Of a DNA stretch of 64,000 nucleotides, positions 18,532-27,224 are shown piece after piece; position 1 is the first letter of the stretch, and each line of letters begins with the position of its first letter. The notes under the pieces were generated by a model. That model was given only the letters and a program-made list of their open reading frames with translations. It did not search any database and was not told the origin of the DNA. This DNA is from Bacillus cereus G9842 (lineage in GTDB: Bacteria; Bacillota; Bacilli; Bacillales; Bacillaceae_G), in NCBI RefSeq assembly GCF_000021305.1, contig NC_011772.1, forward strand, positions 844,001 to 908,000, given 5' to 3'. The position numbers and the translations under genes are program-made.

Positions 18532-20019
18532 GTGTTAATTTCAATTAAAACGTTACAAGATGATCGTTTTTTACGTCCGCTACAAAATATTGGCGGCTTA
18601 TTTTTTGAAGATAGTACGATTGGATTTGAACAAGAGGAAGCGAATCTGATCGTTGATATACACATTGAGGATAATGTGAAAGCATCCGCTCGATTAACGG
18701 ATGTTAGCACAGGAAATGTGTATGAAGAAACATTCTCGAAAGATTTATCTGCTTTCACAGATGAAAAAGAGCGTATGAAGCAAGTGAAGCACGTTGTTTC
18801 TTATGTATATCTTTCTGTTCTTCAGCAGTTAACTGGACTTGAACAAAGCTGGGGTATTTTAACGGGAGTACGTCCGACGAAACTTCTTCATAAAATGCTT
18901 CAAAATGGTATGTCAAAGGAAGAAGCGCATCAAGAACTTCGTGAAAGTTATTTAATTCATGAAGAGAAGATTGAACTTCTTCAGCGCATTGTTGATTGCC
19001 AATTAGCAGTTGTTCCGGATTTATACCGTTTGAAAGAAGAAGTAAGTATTTATATCGGTATTCCGTTCTGCCCAACGAAATGTGCATACTGTACATTCCC
19101 GGCTTATGCGATTAATGGACGCCAAGGGTCTGTTGATTCGTTCTTAGGTGGTTTACATTATGAAGTTCGTGAAATTGGTAAGTTTTTAAAAGAAAAAGGT
19201 GTGAAAGTTACGACGATTTATTATGGCGGCGGTACACCTACAAGTATTACAGCAGAAGAGATGGATATGCTGTATGAAGAAATGTACGAAGCGTTCCCAG
19301 ACGTGAAAAATGTACGTGAAGTTACAGTTGAGGCAGGTCGTCCAGATACGATCACGCCAGCAAAGCTAGAAGTGTTAAATAAATGGAACATTGACCGTAT
19401 TAGTATTAATCCGCAGTCATACCATCAAGAGACACTAAAAGCAATTGGACGTCACCATACTGTAGAAGAAACAATTGAGAAATACCATTTAGCTCGTGAA
19501 ATGGGAATGAACAATATTAATATGGACTTAATTATTGGTCTTCCTGGTGAAGGGTTAGATATCTTCAAGCATACGTTAGATGAAACAGAAAAGTTAATGC
19601 CAGAATCATTAACAGTTCATACGTTATCATTTAAACGTGCTTCTGAAATGACGCAAAACAAACGTAAATATAAAGTAGCAGGTCGCGAAGAGATTACAGC
19701 GATGATGCACGAAGCAGAAGAGTGGACGCAAAAGCATAATTACGTACCATATTACCTATATCGTCAAAAGAATATTTTAGGTAACTTAGAGAACGTTGGT
19801 TATGCAATGCCGACGCAAGAGAGTATTTACAACATTGTCATTATGGAAGAAGTACAATCAATTATCGGACTTGGTTGCGGTGCATCAAGTAAATTTGTTC
19901 ATCCGAAGACGGGGGCAATTACGCACTTCGCAAATCCGAAAGATCCAAAATCATATAACGATGGCTTTGTAAAATATACAGAAGATAAACTGAAAATTTT
20001 AGAAGAGCTATTTGTATAA
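18532..20019 (+). CDS. hemZ: Oxygen-independent coproporphyrinogen III dehydrogenase-like protein HemZ
   Basis: A 495-residue radical-SAM protein starting at GTG 18532 behind AAAGGTGAT. Residues ~1-165 form the HemZ-specific N-terminal region. CPTKCAYCTFP near residue 183 supplies the CxxxCxxC 4Fe-4S site, followed by YYGGGTPTS, VEAGRPDT and LIIGLPGEG. It is annotated as converting coproporphyrinogen III to protoporphyrinogen IX without oxygen in heme synthesis, though related proteins also include HemW-type heme chaperones. Single gene, closed by a strong terminator. Confidence 0.93.
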   Translation: MLISIKTLQDDRFLRPLQNIGGLFFEDSTIGFEQEEANLIVDIHIEDNVKASARLTDVSTGNVYEETFSKDLSAFTDEKERMKQVKHVVSYVYLSVLQQLTGLEQSWGILTGVRPTKLLHKMLQNGMSKEEAHQELRESYLIHEEKIELLQRIVDCQLAVVPDLYRLKEEVSIYIGIPFCPTKCAYCTFPAYAINGRQGSVDSFLGGLHYEVREIGKFLKEKGVKVTTIYYGGGTPTSITAEEMDMLYEEMYEAFPDVKNVREVTVEAGRPDTITPAKLEVLNKWNIDRISINPQSYHQETLKAIGRHHTVEETIEKYHLAREMGMNNINMDLIIGLPGEGLDIFKHTLDETEKLMPESLTVHTLSFKRASEMTQNKRKYKVAGREEITAMMHEAEEWTQKHNYVPYYLYRQKNILGNLENVGYAMPTQESIYNIVIMEEVQSIIGLGCGASSKFVHPKTGAITHFANPKDPKSYNDGFVKYTEDKLKILEELFV

Positions 20020-20023
20020 GAGG

Positions 20024-20056
20024 GAGAGTGTTCCAAATCGGAACACTCTCTTTTTT
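20024..20056 (+). terminator. hemZ terminator
   Basis: GAGAGTGTTCC pairs with GGAACACTCTC around a five-base loop, followed by Ts. Confidence 0.9.
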
Positions 20057-20084
20057 ATATTGTCAGCTTTTGTCAGTAAGGCGA

Positions 20085-20155
20085 TATATTCGAAAAATCG
20101 CTGCTATAAATTGAATTGCGGTCGATATATTTGAAAAATCGCCAATATAATTTCA
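20085..20155. repeat. Interspersed GATATATT/TCGAAA repeat, copy 2
   Basis: Contains GCGATATATTCGAAAAATCGC and, ~40 bases on, TCGATATATTTGAAAAATCG, both short dyads. Their units resemble those at 11062-11142 and 45215-45325. It lies again directly after a plus-strand terminator. Confidence 0.55.
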
Positions 20156-20289
20156 TGTATCAAAGGTTTGCACGTGTTGTAAAACTATGTCGATAATAAT
20201 CAGAAAAATTAGTCAAAACATTGAAGGACAATGTCTACTTATGGACGAAATGATAGATTTATGAAAGAGAAAAGGGGGAAATTGTTGGC

Positions 20290-21846
20290 ATGTACATGAC
20301 GATAGGGAGAATTTTTGATTTATCTGTTGGTAAGTATCCGAATAAAGAGGCGTTAGTGGAACCTGAAAAAAATATTCGCTGGACATATAAACAGTGGGAC
20401 GAACAAATAAATAAAACGGCACACGCTTTATTAGAAGACGGAGTAAGAAAGGGAGATACGGTATCTGTTTACTTATATAACTGCCATGAATTTGTAAACG
20501 TTTACTTAGCTTGTGCGAAAATTGGTGCGATTTTTAACCCAATTAACTTTCGTTTAAAGGCGAAAGAAGTATCTTATATTCTTCAGGACGCATCCTCGAA
20601 AGTCGTTGTCTTTGAAAAAGCAGTTGAGTCAACTGTTGCTATCATTGAACGAGATTTTCCAAATACATCTTTTTGGTCTATAGAAAACGATAAACCTTCC
20701 TATGCAAGTTCCTACCATGAAAAAGTGAATGCAGCATCTTCTGAGAAAGTAAATATCGAAATTGATGAAATGGACTTTTGTTCTATGCTTTATACGAGCG
20801 GTACGACAGGTCATCCGAAAGGTGTGTTACATCGTCATCGTGAAATGGCTGAGCATAGTATGATTTGTACGTATTTCCTAAAATATAATAGAGATAGTGT
20901 GGGGCTTGTTGTTGCGCCTTTATATCACTGTGGTGAATTAAATGCCGGAATCATACCACGCATTCAAGTTGGCGGGAAGAATGTTATTTTGCATCATTTT
21001 GATACAGAAACAGTATTACATACGATTCAAGAAGAAAAGATTACGACGTTCTTTGCAGCACCGACGATGTGGAATATGTTGTTGCAAAAAGATTTAACTC
21101 AGTATGATTTAACTTCAATGAAAATTGGTATATATGGCGGAGCGGCAATGGCGCCGGCGTTAGTGAAGGAATGTAAAGAACGTCTTTATATTGACCTTGT
21201 TCAAATATACGGAATGACAGAAATGGGACCAGTTGTTGCGTTTCTCGTAGAGGAGGATCAAATTACGAAAGCTGGTTCAGCAGGCACGCCATGCTTTAGC
21301 CACGAAGTTCGTATTGTGAAACCGAACGAGGAGGCACCGGCAGAACCAGATGATGTATTACCTCCTTATGAGGTGGGAGAAATTATTTTACGTGGCCCAA
21401 CTATGATGGCTGGCTATCATAATCGCGAAGAGGCAAATAAAAAATCGATGTATAAAGGATGGTATCATTCTGGTGATTTAGGATACTTCGATAAAGATGG
21501 TTATTTATTCGTTGCAGATCGCGTTGATGATATGGTAATTAGCGGTGGTGTAAATATTTACCCTCGTGAAATTGAAGATTTCCTTCATAGTCATCACGGT
21601 ATATTAGATGTGGCGGTACTTGGTGAGCCAGATGAATTATGGGGAGAGCGTGTGGTGGCAGTTATTGTGAAGAAAGATGAAACAATAACAGAAGCTGATT
21701 TAGAAACGTATTGCAAAGAAAGTGACGAATTAGCAGATTATAAGCGTCCGCGTCATTATTTATTTGTAGATGAACTTCCGCGTAATGCGAGCGGGAAGTT
21801 GCAGAAGTTTGTGCTGAGGGAGTCATTGAAAGGGACAAAAAAATAG
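20290..21846 (+). CDS. Acyl-CoA synthetase (AMP-forming, fatty-acid type)
   Basis: A 518-residue member of the ANL superfamily that activates a carboxylic acid as acyl-AMP and then acyl-CoA. The AMP-binding P-loop is LYTSGTTGHPKGV (~residue 172), with QIYGMTEMGP, the STGD-like YHSGDLGY, the hinge DRVDDMVISGGVNIYP and the catalytic Lys near the C-terminus in NASGKLQKF. The length fits medium/long-chain fatty-acid ligases; the exact chain length is not readable. It is transcribed alone from a GGGGG-type ribosome site; TTG 20284 is an alternative start. Confidence 0.9.
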   Translation: MYMTIGRIFDLSVGKYPNKEALVEPEKNIRWTYKQWDEQINKTAHALLEDGVRKGDTVSVYLYNCHEFVNVYLACAKIGAIFNPINFRLKAKEVSYILQDASSKVVVFEKAVESTVAIIERDFPNTSFWSIENDKPSYASSYHEKVNAASSEKVNIEIDEMDFCSMLYTSGTTGHPKGVLHRHREMAEHSMICTYFLKYNRDSVGLVVAPLYHCGELNAGIIPRIQVGGKNVILHHFDTETVLHTIQEEKITTFFAAPTMWNMLLQKDLTQYDLTSMKIGIYGGAAMAPALVKECKERLYIDLVQIYGMTEMGPVVAFLVEEDQITKAGSAGTPCFSHEVRIVKPNEEAPAEPDDVLPPYEVGEIILRGPTMMAGYHNREEANKKSMYKGWYHSGDLGYFDKDGYLFVADRVDDMVISGGVNIYPREIEDFLHSHHGILDVAVLGEPDELWGERVVAVIVKKDETITEADLETYCKESDELADYKRPRHYLFVDELPRNASGKLQKFVLRESLKGTKK

Positions 21847-21874
21847 AAAGTGGGGGATACCCACTTTCTATTTT
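21841..21874. terminator. Bidirectional terminator
   Basis: AAATAGAAAGTGGG pairs with CCCACTTTCTATTT. It overlaps the stop codon of the ligase and abuts the stop of the convergent minus-strand gene. Confidence 0.85.
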
Positions 21875-22338
21875 TATTTGCGTGAAAAACCTTCTTCATC
21901 AAGGTATTCCGCAGCTTCTGGATAAGAGTTGAATGTACCGTCTAAGTTTACACCAGCGTACACGTTCCACATGTCATCCTCTGAAATAAGAGTAAGAATA
22001 TGACCATCTTCGTTCTGCCATTCTTCTTCTTTCGCAGGTTCTACAGGTGCTACTACTTCTTCTTGTGATAGAAGGTCAATTGATTTCTCAATTACTGAAC
22101 GTAACTCTTCTGCTGAAAACTCGCGGATGTTAACCATACCTTTATCATCCGTTTTGTAACCTTTAATACCGCTTGCATACACAAATCCATTTCCATTTGG
22201 GTGTAAATGAAATACAACGTTCTTTTTATCTAAACGACTTTCTTCAAAGTGGAAGTTTACACGTTTTAATGATACGTTCTTTCTTTCTAGTTCTGGGAAA
22301 GATTCAATAATCGATAATTTTTCTTCAAAAGTTAGCAT
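21874..22338 (-). CDS. Conserved hypothetical protein, 154 aa
   Basis: A cytosolic, acidic 154-residue protein with no signal or membrane segment. The N-terminal ~90 residues (MLTFEEKLSIIESFPELE, then VVFHLHPNGNGFVYA and GMVNIREFSAEELRSVIEKSI) look like a compact alpha/beta domain. The C-terminal part (EEEWQNEDGHILTLI to the end) is a second short module. I do not recognise the family. GGAGGCAC precedes the ATG. It stands alone between convergent and divergent neighbours, so context gives no role. Confidence 0.75.
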   Translation of the reverse strand: MLTFEEKLSIIESFPELERKNVSLKRVNFHFEESRLDKKNVVFHLHPNGNGFVYASGIKGYKTDDKGMVNIREFSAEELRSVIEKSIDLLSQEEVVAPVEPAKEEEWQNEDGHILTLISEDDMWNVYAGVNLDGTFNSYPEAAEYLDEEGFSRK

Positions 22339-22525
22339 AGTGCCTCCAAGTATATAGTAAAAGATTTAATTTGTTCATTATAGCATAGTTGCAATTGTTT
22401 CCAAAGATAAGGGGGAAACTTTTCATTAAATCCGTTTACGTCACGAGAATGTAAAAAGTGAGCTAACGAATGTATCTTTTTAGGTGTACAATGGAACATG
22501 GACTTTATACAAAGGTGGTTTTTTT

Positions 22526-23995
22526 ATGTTTCAAAAAATAGCAAAGGAATGTTTAGCAGGATTTACTGTTGCGATTGTTGCGTTACCACTTGCGATTGCA
22601 TTTGGTATTGCCGCGACAGGAACGTCTGAGGGAGCGCTTGTTGGATTATATGGTGCGATTTTTGCAGGTTTATTCGCAGCGTTATTTGGCGGGACACCTG
22701 GGCAAGTAACGGGGCCAACTGGACCAATTACCGTTATCGCAACGGGAGTTATTGCGACGCACGGGTTAGAGGCAAGTTTTATTGCCTTTATGATGGCAGG
22801 ATTATTTCAAATTTTATTCGGTGTATGTAAGCTCGGTTCTTACGTTCGATATATTCCGTATCCTGTCGTTTCAGGATTTATGAATGGTATTGCATTAATC
22901 ATTATTTTAGGTGAAATAAAGCATGTACAAAATAGTTTTCTACTTGTTGTGTTAACGATTATTGTAATGATTGTTTCTGGCAAATGGATTAAGGCGATTC
23001 CGTCTAGTTTAGTAGCACTAGTCGGTGTGACAGCTTTGCTTCCTTTATTTTCTTCTCTACTCGAAGGACTTGCAGTAAAGTTACCGATTATCGGAAATCT
23101 TTCACTAAATAAAGTAATTGAAAAGATTGGAACCATTCCAGAAGCGATGCCTACGCTTCATATTCCATCTTTAAGTGGAACAGGAATAGCAGCACTTATT
23201 TTACCAGCGCTTAGTATTGCTTTATTAGGATCGATTGACTCGTTGTTAACATCGGTCGTAATGGATAATGTGACAGGTACGCGTCATAAAAGTAATAAAG
23301 AGCTTGTTGGACAAGGTATCGGTAATATGATGAGCGGATTGTTTGGCGGATTAGCAGGTGCAGGTGCGACTGTAAGATCTATCGTGAATATAAGAAGTGG
23401 TGGTAAAACGGCACTTTCGGCATGTATGCATAGTGTTATCTTATTTATTTTTATTATGGGTCTTGGTTCGGTCGTACAATATATTCCACTTGCTGTATTA
23501 TCAGGTATTTTAATTTTAACTGGTATTGGAATGTTCGATTGGGAAAGCATGAAAAAGATGCATGTCGCTCCTAAAGGTGATGTCGTTGTTATGCTCGTAA
23601 CGATGATTGTAACGGTGAAGTTCGATTTAATGATTGCCGTTGCATTCGGTATTATTCTTTCGTTCATCATATATATGGTGAAATGTAAAGAACGTAAAAC
23701 TTCTATCGTAAAAGAAAGAGAAGAAACGTATACAATTCAAGGACCGCTCTCTTTCCTATCAGTAGATCGTATTTTCTCTACTTTACAAGATGTGAAGTCA
23801 CCAGTTGTATTACGTATGAAAGATGTGCGTTATATGGATGTATCAGGAGCTATGGCATTATTAAATTTTGTTGAGCAATCAAATAAAGTAGGGGCAAGTG
23901 TAAAGCTTGAGCAAGTACATCCAAGTATTGAAAAAACAATTGTAGTAATGGCAAGCGATGAACAGAAAGAGCAATTGAAAATCTTAAGTGTTTAG
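22526..23995 (+). CDS. SulP-family anion transporter with STAS domain
   Basis: About 489 residues. ATG 22526 (MFQKIAKECLAGF) is chosen because AAAGGTGG precedes it and the upstream extension is not conserved-looking. The membrane part has 10-12 hydrophobic segments with the SulP signatures GLYGAIFAGLFAALFGG, TGPTGPITV and the substrate-site region ALLGSIDSLLTS. A cytosolic STAS domain (~390-489, LRMKDVRYMDVSGAMALLNF) follows. Family members carry sulfate, bicarbonate or dicarboxylates; the substrate cannot be told from this sequence, and no cysteine or carbonic-anhydrase gene is adjacent. Confidence 0.9.
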   Translation: MFQKIAKECLAGFTVAIVALPLAIAFGIAATGTSEGALVGLYGAIFAGLFAALFGGTPGQVTGPTGPITVIATGVIATHGLEASFIAFMMAGLFQILFGVCKLGSYVRYIPYPVVSGFMNGIALIIILGEIKHVQNSFLLVVLTIIVMIVSGKWIKAIPSSLVALVGVTALLPLFSSLLEGLAVKLPIIGNLSLNKVIEKIGTIPEAMPTLHIPSLSGTGIAALILPALSIALLGSIDSLLTSVVMDNVTGTRHKSNKELVGQGIGNMMSGLFGGLAGAGATVRSIVNIRSGGKTALSACMHSVILFIFIMGLGSVVQYIPLAVLSGILILTGIGMFDWESMKKMHVAPKGDVVVMLVTMIVTVKFDLMIAVAFGIILSFIIYMVKCKERKTSIVKEREETYTIQGPLSFLSVDRIFSTLQDVKSPVVLRMKDVRYMDVSGAMALLNFVEQSNKVGASVKLEQVHPSIEKTIVVMASDEQKEQLKILSV

Positions 23996-24005
23996 ATGGC
24001 AATTA

Positions 24006-24056
24006 GAATATCTCACAACTTTACATAAATTATAATGTAGAGTTGTGGGATATTCT
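24006..24056 (+). terminator. Terminator after SulP gene
   Basis: A long near-perfect stem, GAATATCTCACAACT with AGTTGTGGGATATTC, extended by TACAT/ATGTA, and a T-rich tail. The remaining ~270 bases up to csaA are AT-rich, with a TATAAT at 24231 but no well-spaced -35. Confidence 0.8.
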
Positions 24057-24329
24057 TATAATGTTTTTAGTAATATGTATCGCAGTGATAGAGAGGAAGA
24101 GCTCTTTTTGCGTAACAGAAACGGTTATAATGTGTACATATATAATGGAAGGAATTAGAAAAAAATTGTGAAGAGATAGGTTTGAATTGGTTCTGTTTTC
24201 TATTTTGAAAAAAAAACCAAGTATTCAACCTATAATAAATTTGTTATGATAACCAATGGGATAAAGTGAATCCCTATCGTTTAAAACAATATGTTTGAGA
24301 GTATATGTATAAAAGAAAAGAGAAAAAAT

Positions 24330-25850
24330 ATGAATAAAACATTTGTAAAAGGAGCAGCAATTTTAACCATTACAACTTTTTTGTCGAAATTGCTTGGTAG
24401 TTTTTTTCAAATTCCATTACAAAATATTGCAGGAGATGAAGTGCTAGGTATTTTCCGCCTTGTTTTTCCTGTATATATGATTGCTCTTACATTATCGGTA
24501 GCCGGAGTTCCACTTGCAATTTCGAAACTAATTGCAGAGTTGAACGAAAAAAATAAGCAAAAGGAAATTGCGAAATTATTTAAATCAGCGTCAATTATAG
24601 GGATAGCATTTGGCGTTTTCGGCTGTTTAGTCATTGTATTATTTTCTATTGAAATTGCAAATATGCTCGGTGGACAAGAAACTAGAATGCCGTTGCTTAT
24701 TACTTCATTAGCATTACTCATTGCGCCATACATGGCGGTGTATAGAGGGTATTTCCAAGGTTTCGGTGATATGAAACCAACAGGAGTATCACAAGTCATT
24801 GAGCAATTTGTCCGTGTGTTTTTTATGTTAATAATTGCTTACATACTAGTATCGTGGGATAAGAGTAATACTGTTATTACTAGTGGTGCGATGGTTGGCT
24901 CTTTTCTTGGAGTCATTAGTTCGCTTATATATTTGCGTATAAAATATAATAGAAGTCCATACTACAATAAAAGCAATTCCTATTCGCTCCGAGATTTAAG
25001 AGAAAACGGCAAAAAGATATTGCGGGTATCGATCCCAATCGCTATCGGAGCTTTATCAATGCCGCTTTTAAATTTAGTAGACTCGCTTACAATACCGCAT
25101 GTATTACAAGGATCATCAACAGAAATTCAAGAACAATTTGGAATATACAGTCGCGGTTTTGCATTCACGCAAATAATTGTTATTTTTGCAAGTGCAATTG
25201 TATTTCCGTTAATACCACTTTTAACTTCCGCATTGGCCAAAAGAGATATAAATTTGGCGAAAATAACAATTCAAAATACAAATCGACTAGCGCATGTTTT
25301 GACAGCACCATTAACAGTATGGTTGATGGCATTAACAGTACCGTTAAATGTCGGATTGTTCACAGACGTAAAAGGCAGTAGTATGTTAACAGTTATGATT
25401 GGCAGTTCGTATTTTACTGCGGTTATGGTATTATCAATAGGTGTTTTACAGGGGATTAATCGTTCTGCACAAGCTGCATGGATTGTTATTGGCGCGAGTT
25501 GTGTGAAAGTCGTGTTAAACATTATGTTAGTGCAGAAGTTTGGCATAGATGGAGCGGCGTATAGTACATTAATTACTTACGTATTGATTTGTATTGTAAA
25601 TCATTTGTATATTCGAAGCTATATTGCCTATTCTATTCATTTCAAAAACTTTTTCGGTGTGCTAGCAATAGCATCTATTTTAGGACTAGGATTGTATGAA
25701 CTATTTAATGTGATAGATGTTACATCTTCAAGAATTATGACGTTATTATTCAGTGGTATAGCATTAAGTATTACAACCATTTTGTATGGTGTATGTGCTT
25801 TGAAATTAAAATGGATATCAATAAAAAAAATACCATTTTTGAAAAGATAA
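24330..25850 (+). CDS. csaA: Polysaccharide flippase-like membrane protein CsaA
   Basis: An integral membrane protein of about 506 residues in the MATE/MOP flippase superfamily (polysaccharide exporters, SpoVB-like) with ~14 hydrophobic segments, beginning NKTFVKGAAILTITTFLSKL. ATG 24330 is chosen over the upstream in-frame ATG at 24291 because AAAGAG precedes it. In B. anthracis the csaAB operon pairs this transporter-like protein with the pyruvyl transferase needed for SLH anchoring; the same order is seen here, 143 bases before csaB. Flipping of SCWP precursor is the presumed role, not proven by sequence. Confidence 0.88.
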   Translation: MNKTFVKGAAILTITTFLSKLLGSFFQIPLQNIAGDEVLGIFRLVFPVYMIALTLSVAGVPLAISKLIAELNEKNKQKEIAKLFKSASIIGIAFGVFGCLVIVLFSIEIANMLGGQETRMPLLITSLALLIAPYMAVYRGYFQGFGDMKPTGVSQVIEQFVRVFFMLIIAYILVSWDKSNTVITSGAMVGSFLGVISSLIYLRIKYNRSPYYNKSNSYSLRDLRENGKKILRVSIPIAIGALSMPLLNLVDSLTIPHVLQGSSTEIQEQFGIYSRGFAFTQIIVIFASAIVFPLIPLLTSALAKRDINLAKITIQNTNRLAHVLTAPLTVWLMALTVPLNVGLFTDVKGSSMLTVMIGSSYFTAVMVLSIGVLQGINRSAQAAWIVIGASCVKVVLNIMLVQKFGIDGAAYSTLITYVLICIVNHLYIRSYIAYSIHFKNFFGVLAIASILGLGLYELFNVIDVTSSRIMTLLFSGIALSITTILYGVCALKLKWISIKKIPFLKR

Positions 25851-25993
25851 ATATAAAAATTTAATTTTTTATTAAAATTCATATGAGCTGATAAAGAGGA
25901 AACTATGTAGGGTATTAAGTGTTTAGGTAAGGAATGGGTACCAGTTTATGTTAGATGAAATAAACGGTTACCTAGTTTTGGAGGAGATTTAGG

Positions 25994-27082
25994 GTGCGTT
26001 TAGTCTTATCAGGATATTATGGTTTTTATAATGTTGGAGACGAGGCGATTCTACAATCAATTATTGAATCGTTAAGTAAAGAGAACCCGGATATAGAACT
26101 AGTAGTACTATCAAATGATTCTAAATATACAAAGGAAAGGTATGGTGTAGAATCGGTAGATCGCTGGAATATAAAAGCTGTTTATCATGCAATCAAAAAC
26201 AGTGATGGAGTTATTAGCGGTGGCGGGAGCCTTCTTCAAGATCAGACAAGTACGAAGAGTATTCTATATTATACGGGTATTATGGGACTCGCTCGATTAT
26301 TAAAAAAGCCGTATTATATTTATTCACAAGGAATAGGTCCAATTACAAAAGGATATAATCGTCTATTAGTAAAATGGAACTTGTCAAAAGCTTCCTATGT
26401 ATCAGTTCGAGATGAAGATTCGTTTTTATATTTAAAAGAACTTGGCATAAAAAACGATATTGAAATTGTTCCAGACCCTGTTTTAACATGGAAACGGACA
26501 AAACAATCGGATTGGTTGCAAAAGCATTCGATACATGGAAAAGTAATCGCGGTTAGTGTGCGTTATTGGAATTCAAAAGAAGATTATGTAAAAAAATTAG
26601 CTACGGCATTAAAAAAATTAAAGCAAGAAGGATACCAAATTCTATTTGTTCCAATGCATGAGCCATTTGATCAAAAAGCTTCGCGTGAAGTAGTAGACTT
26701 AATGGGAGAAGAGACGTATATGCTTCCATATAAAATGGATATCGACGAGAAAATATTCATTTTATCACAATGTTCATTACTAATTGGTATGCGTCTTCAT
26801 GCACTTGTTTTTTCTGCTGTAGCCAAAACTCCAATGGTCGGGATTTCGTACGATCCGAAAATTGATTCGTTTTTAAGTCAAGTGAATCAGCCAGTTATAG
26901 GAAGTGTGGATGGCGAATGGAGTGCGGAGTATTTATATGAAATTGCGAAAAAGCAATTAATGCAACAAGGAACTGTGGAGCAAGAGTTACAATTAATAAT
27001 AGATGAGCTTCGGTTGCAAGGCAAACAGGCAACAAAGAAACTCATTGATCATATGGAAAAAGACACTTTATTAAAAAAGTAA
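25994..27082 (+). CDS. csaB: Polysaccharide pyruvyl transferase CsaB
   Basis: A 362-residue GT-B-like enzyme that adds ketal-linked pyruvate from PEP to the ManNAc of secondary cell-wall polysaccharide, the modification SLH domains bind. Features are LVLSGYYGFYNVGDEAI at the start, ISGGGSLLQD, YSQGIGP, and GMRLHALVFSAVAKTPMVGISYDPK, the family's PEP-site region. The start is GTG with GGAGGAGAT upstream. The gene follows csaA and precedes an SLH murein hydrolase. It supplies the anchor for the three SLH proteins of this window. Confidence 0.95.
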   Translation: MRLVLSGYYGFYNVGDEAILQSIIESLSKENPDIELVVLSNDSKYTKERYGVESVDRWNIKAVYHAIKNSDGVISGGGSLLQDQTSTKSILYYTGIMGLARLLKKPYYIYSQGIGPITKGYNRLLVKWNLSKASYVSVRDEDSFLYLKELGIKNDIEIVPDPVLTWKRTKQSDWLQKHSIHGKVIAVSVRYWNSKEDYVKKLATALKKLKQEGYQILFVPMHEPFDQKASREVVDLMGEETYMLPYKMDIDEKIFILSQCSLLIGMRLHALVFSAVAKTPMVGISYDPKIDSFLSQVNQPVIGSVDGEWSAEYLYEIAKKQLMQQGTVEQELQLIIDELRLQGKQATKKLIDHMEKDTLLKK

Positions 27083-27092
27083 AGTGTCTTTT
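27058..27092 (+). terminator. csaB terminator overlapping its 3' end
   Basis: AAAAGACACTTTA pairs with GTAAAGTGTCTTTT. The left arm lies inside the last codons of csaB. Confidence 0.85.
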
Positions 27093-27224
27093 GTTTTGAA
27101 TTTAATGAAAATTATAATTATAAAAACGTTTTATTTTAATTCCTATTTATTATGCTAAAATGATTGCGATTATTATATAATCAAATTTGTGATAATAAAT
27201 TCGTAGATTACGAGGAGGATAACC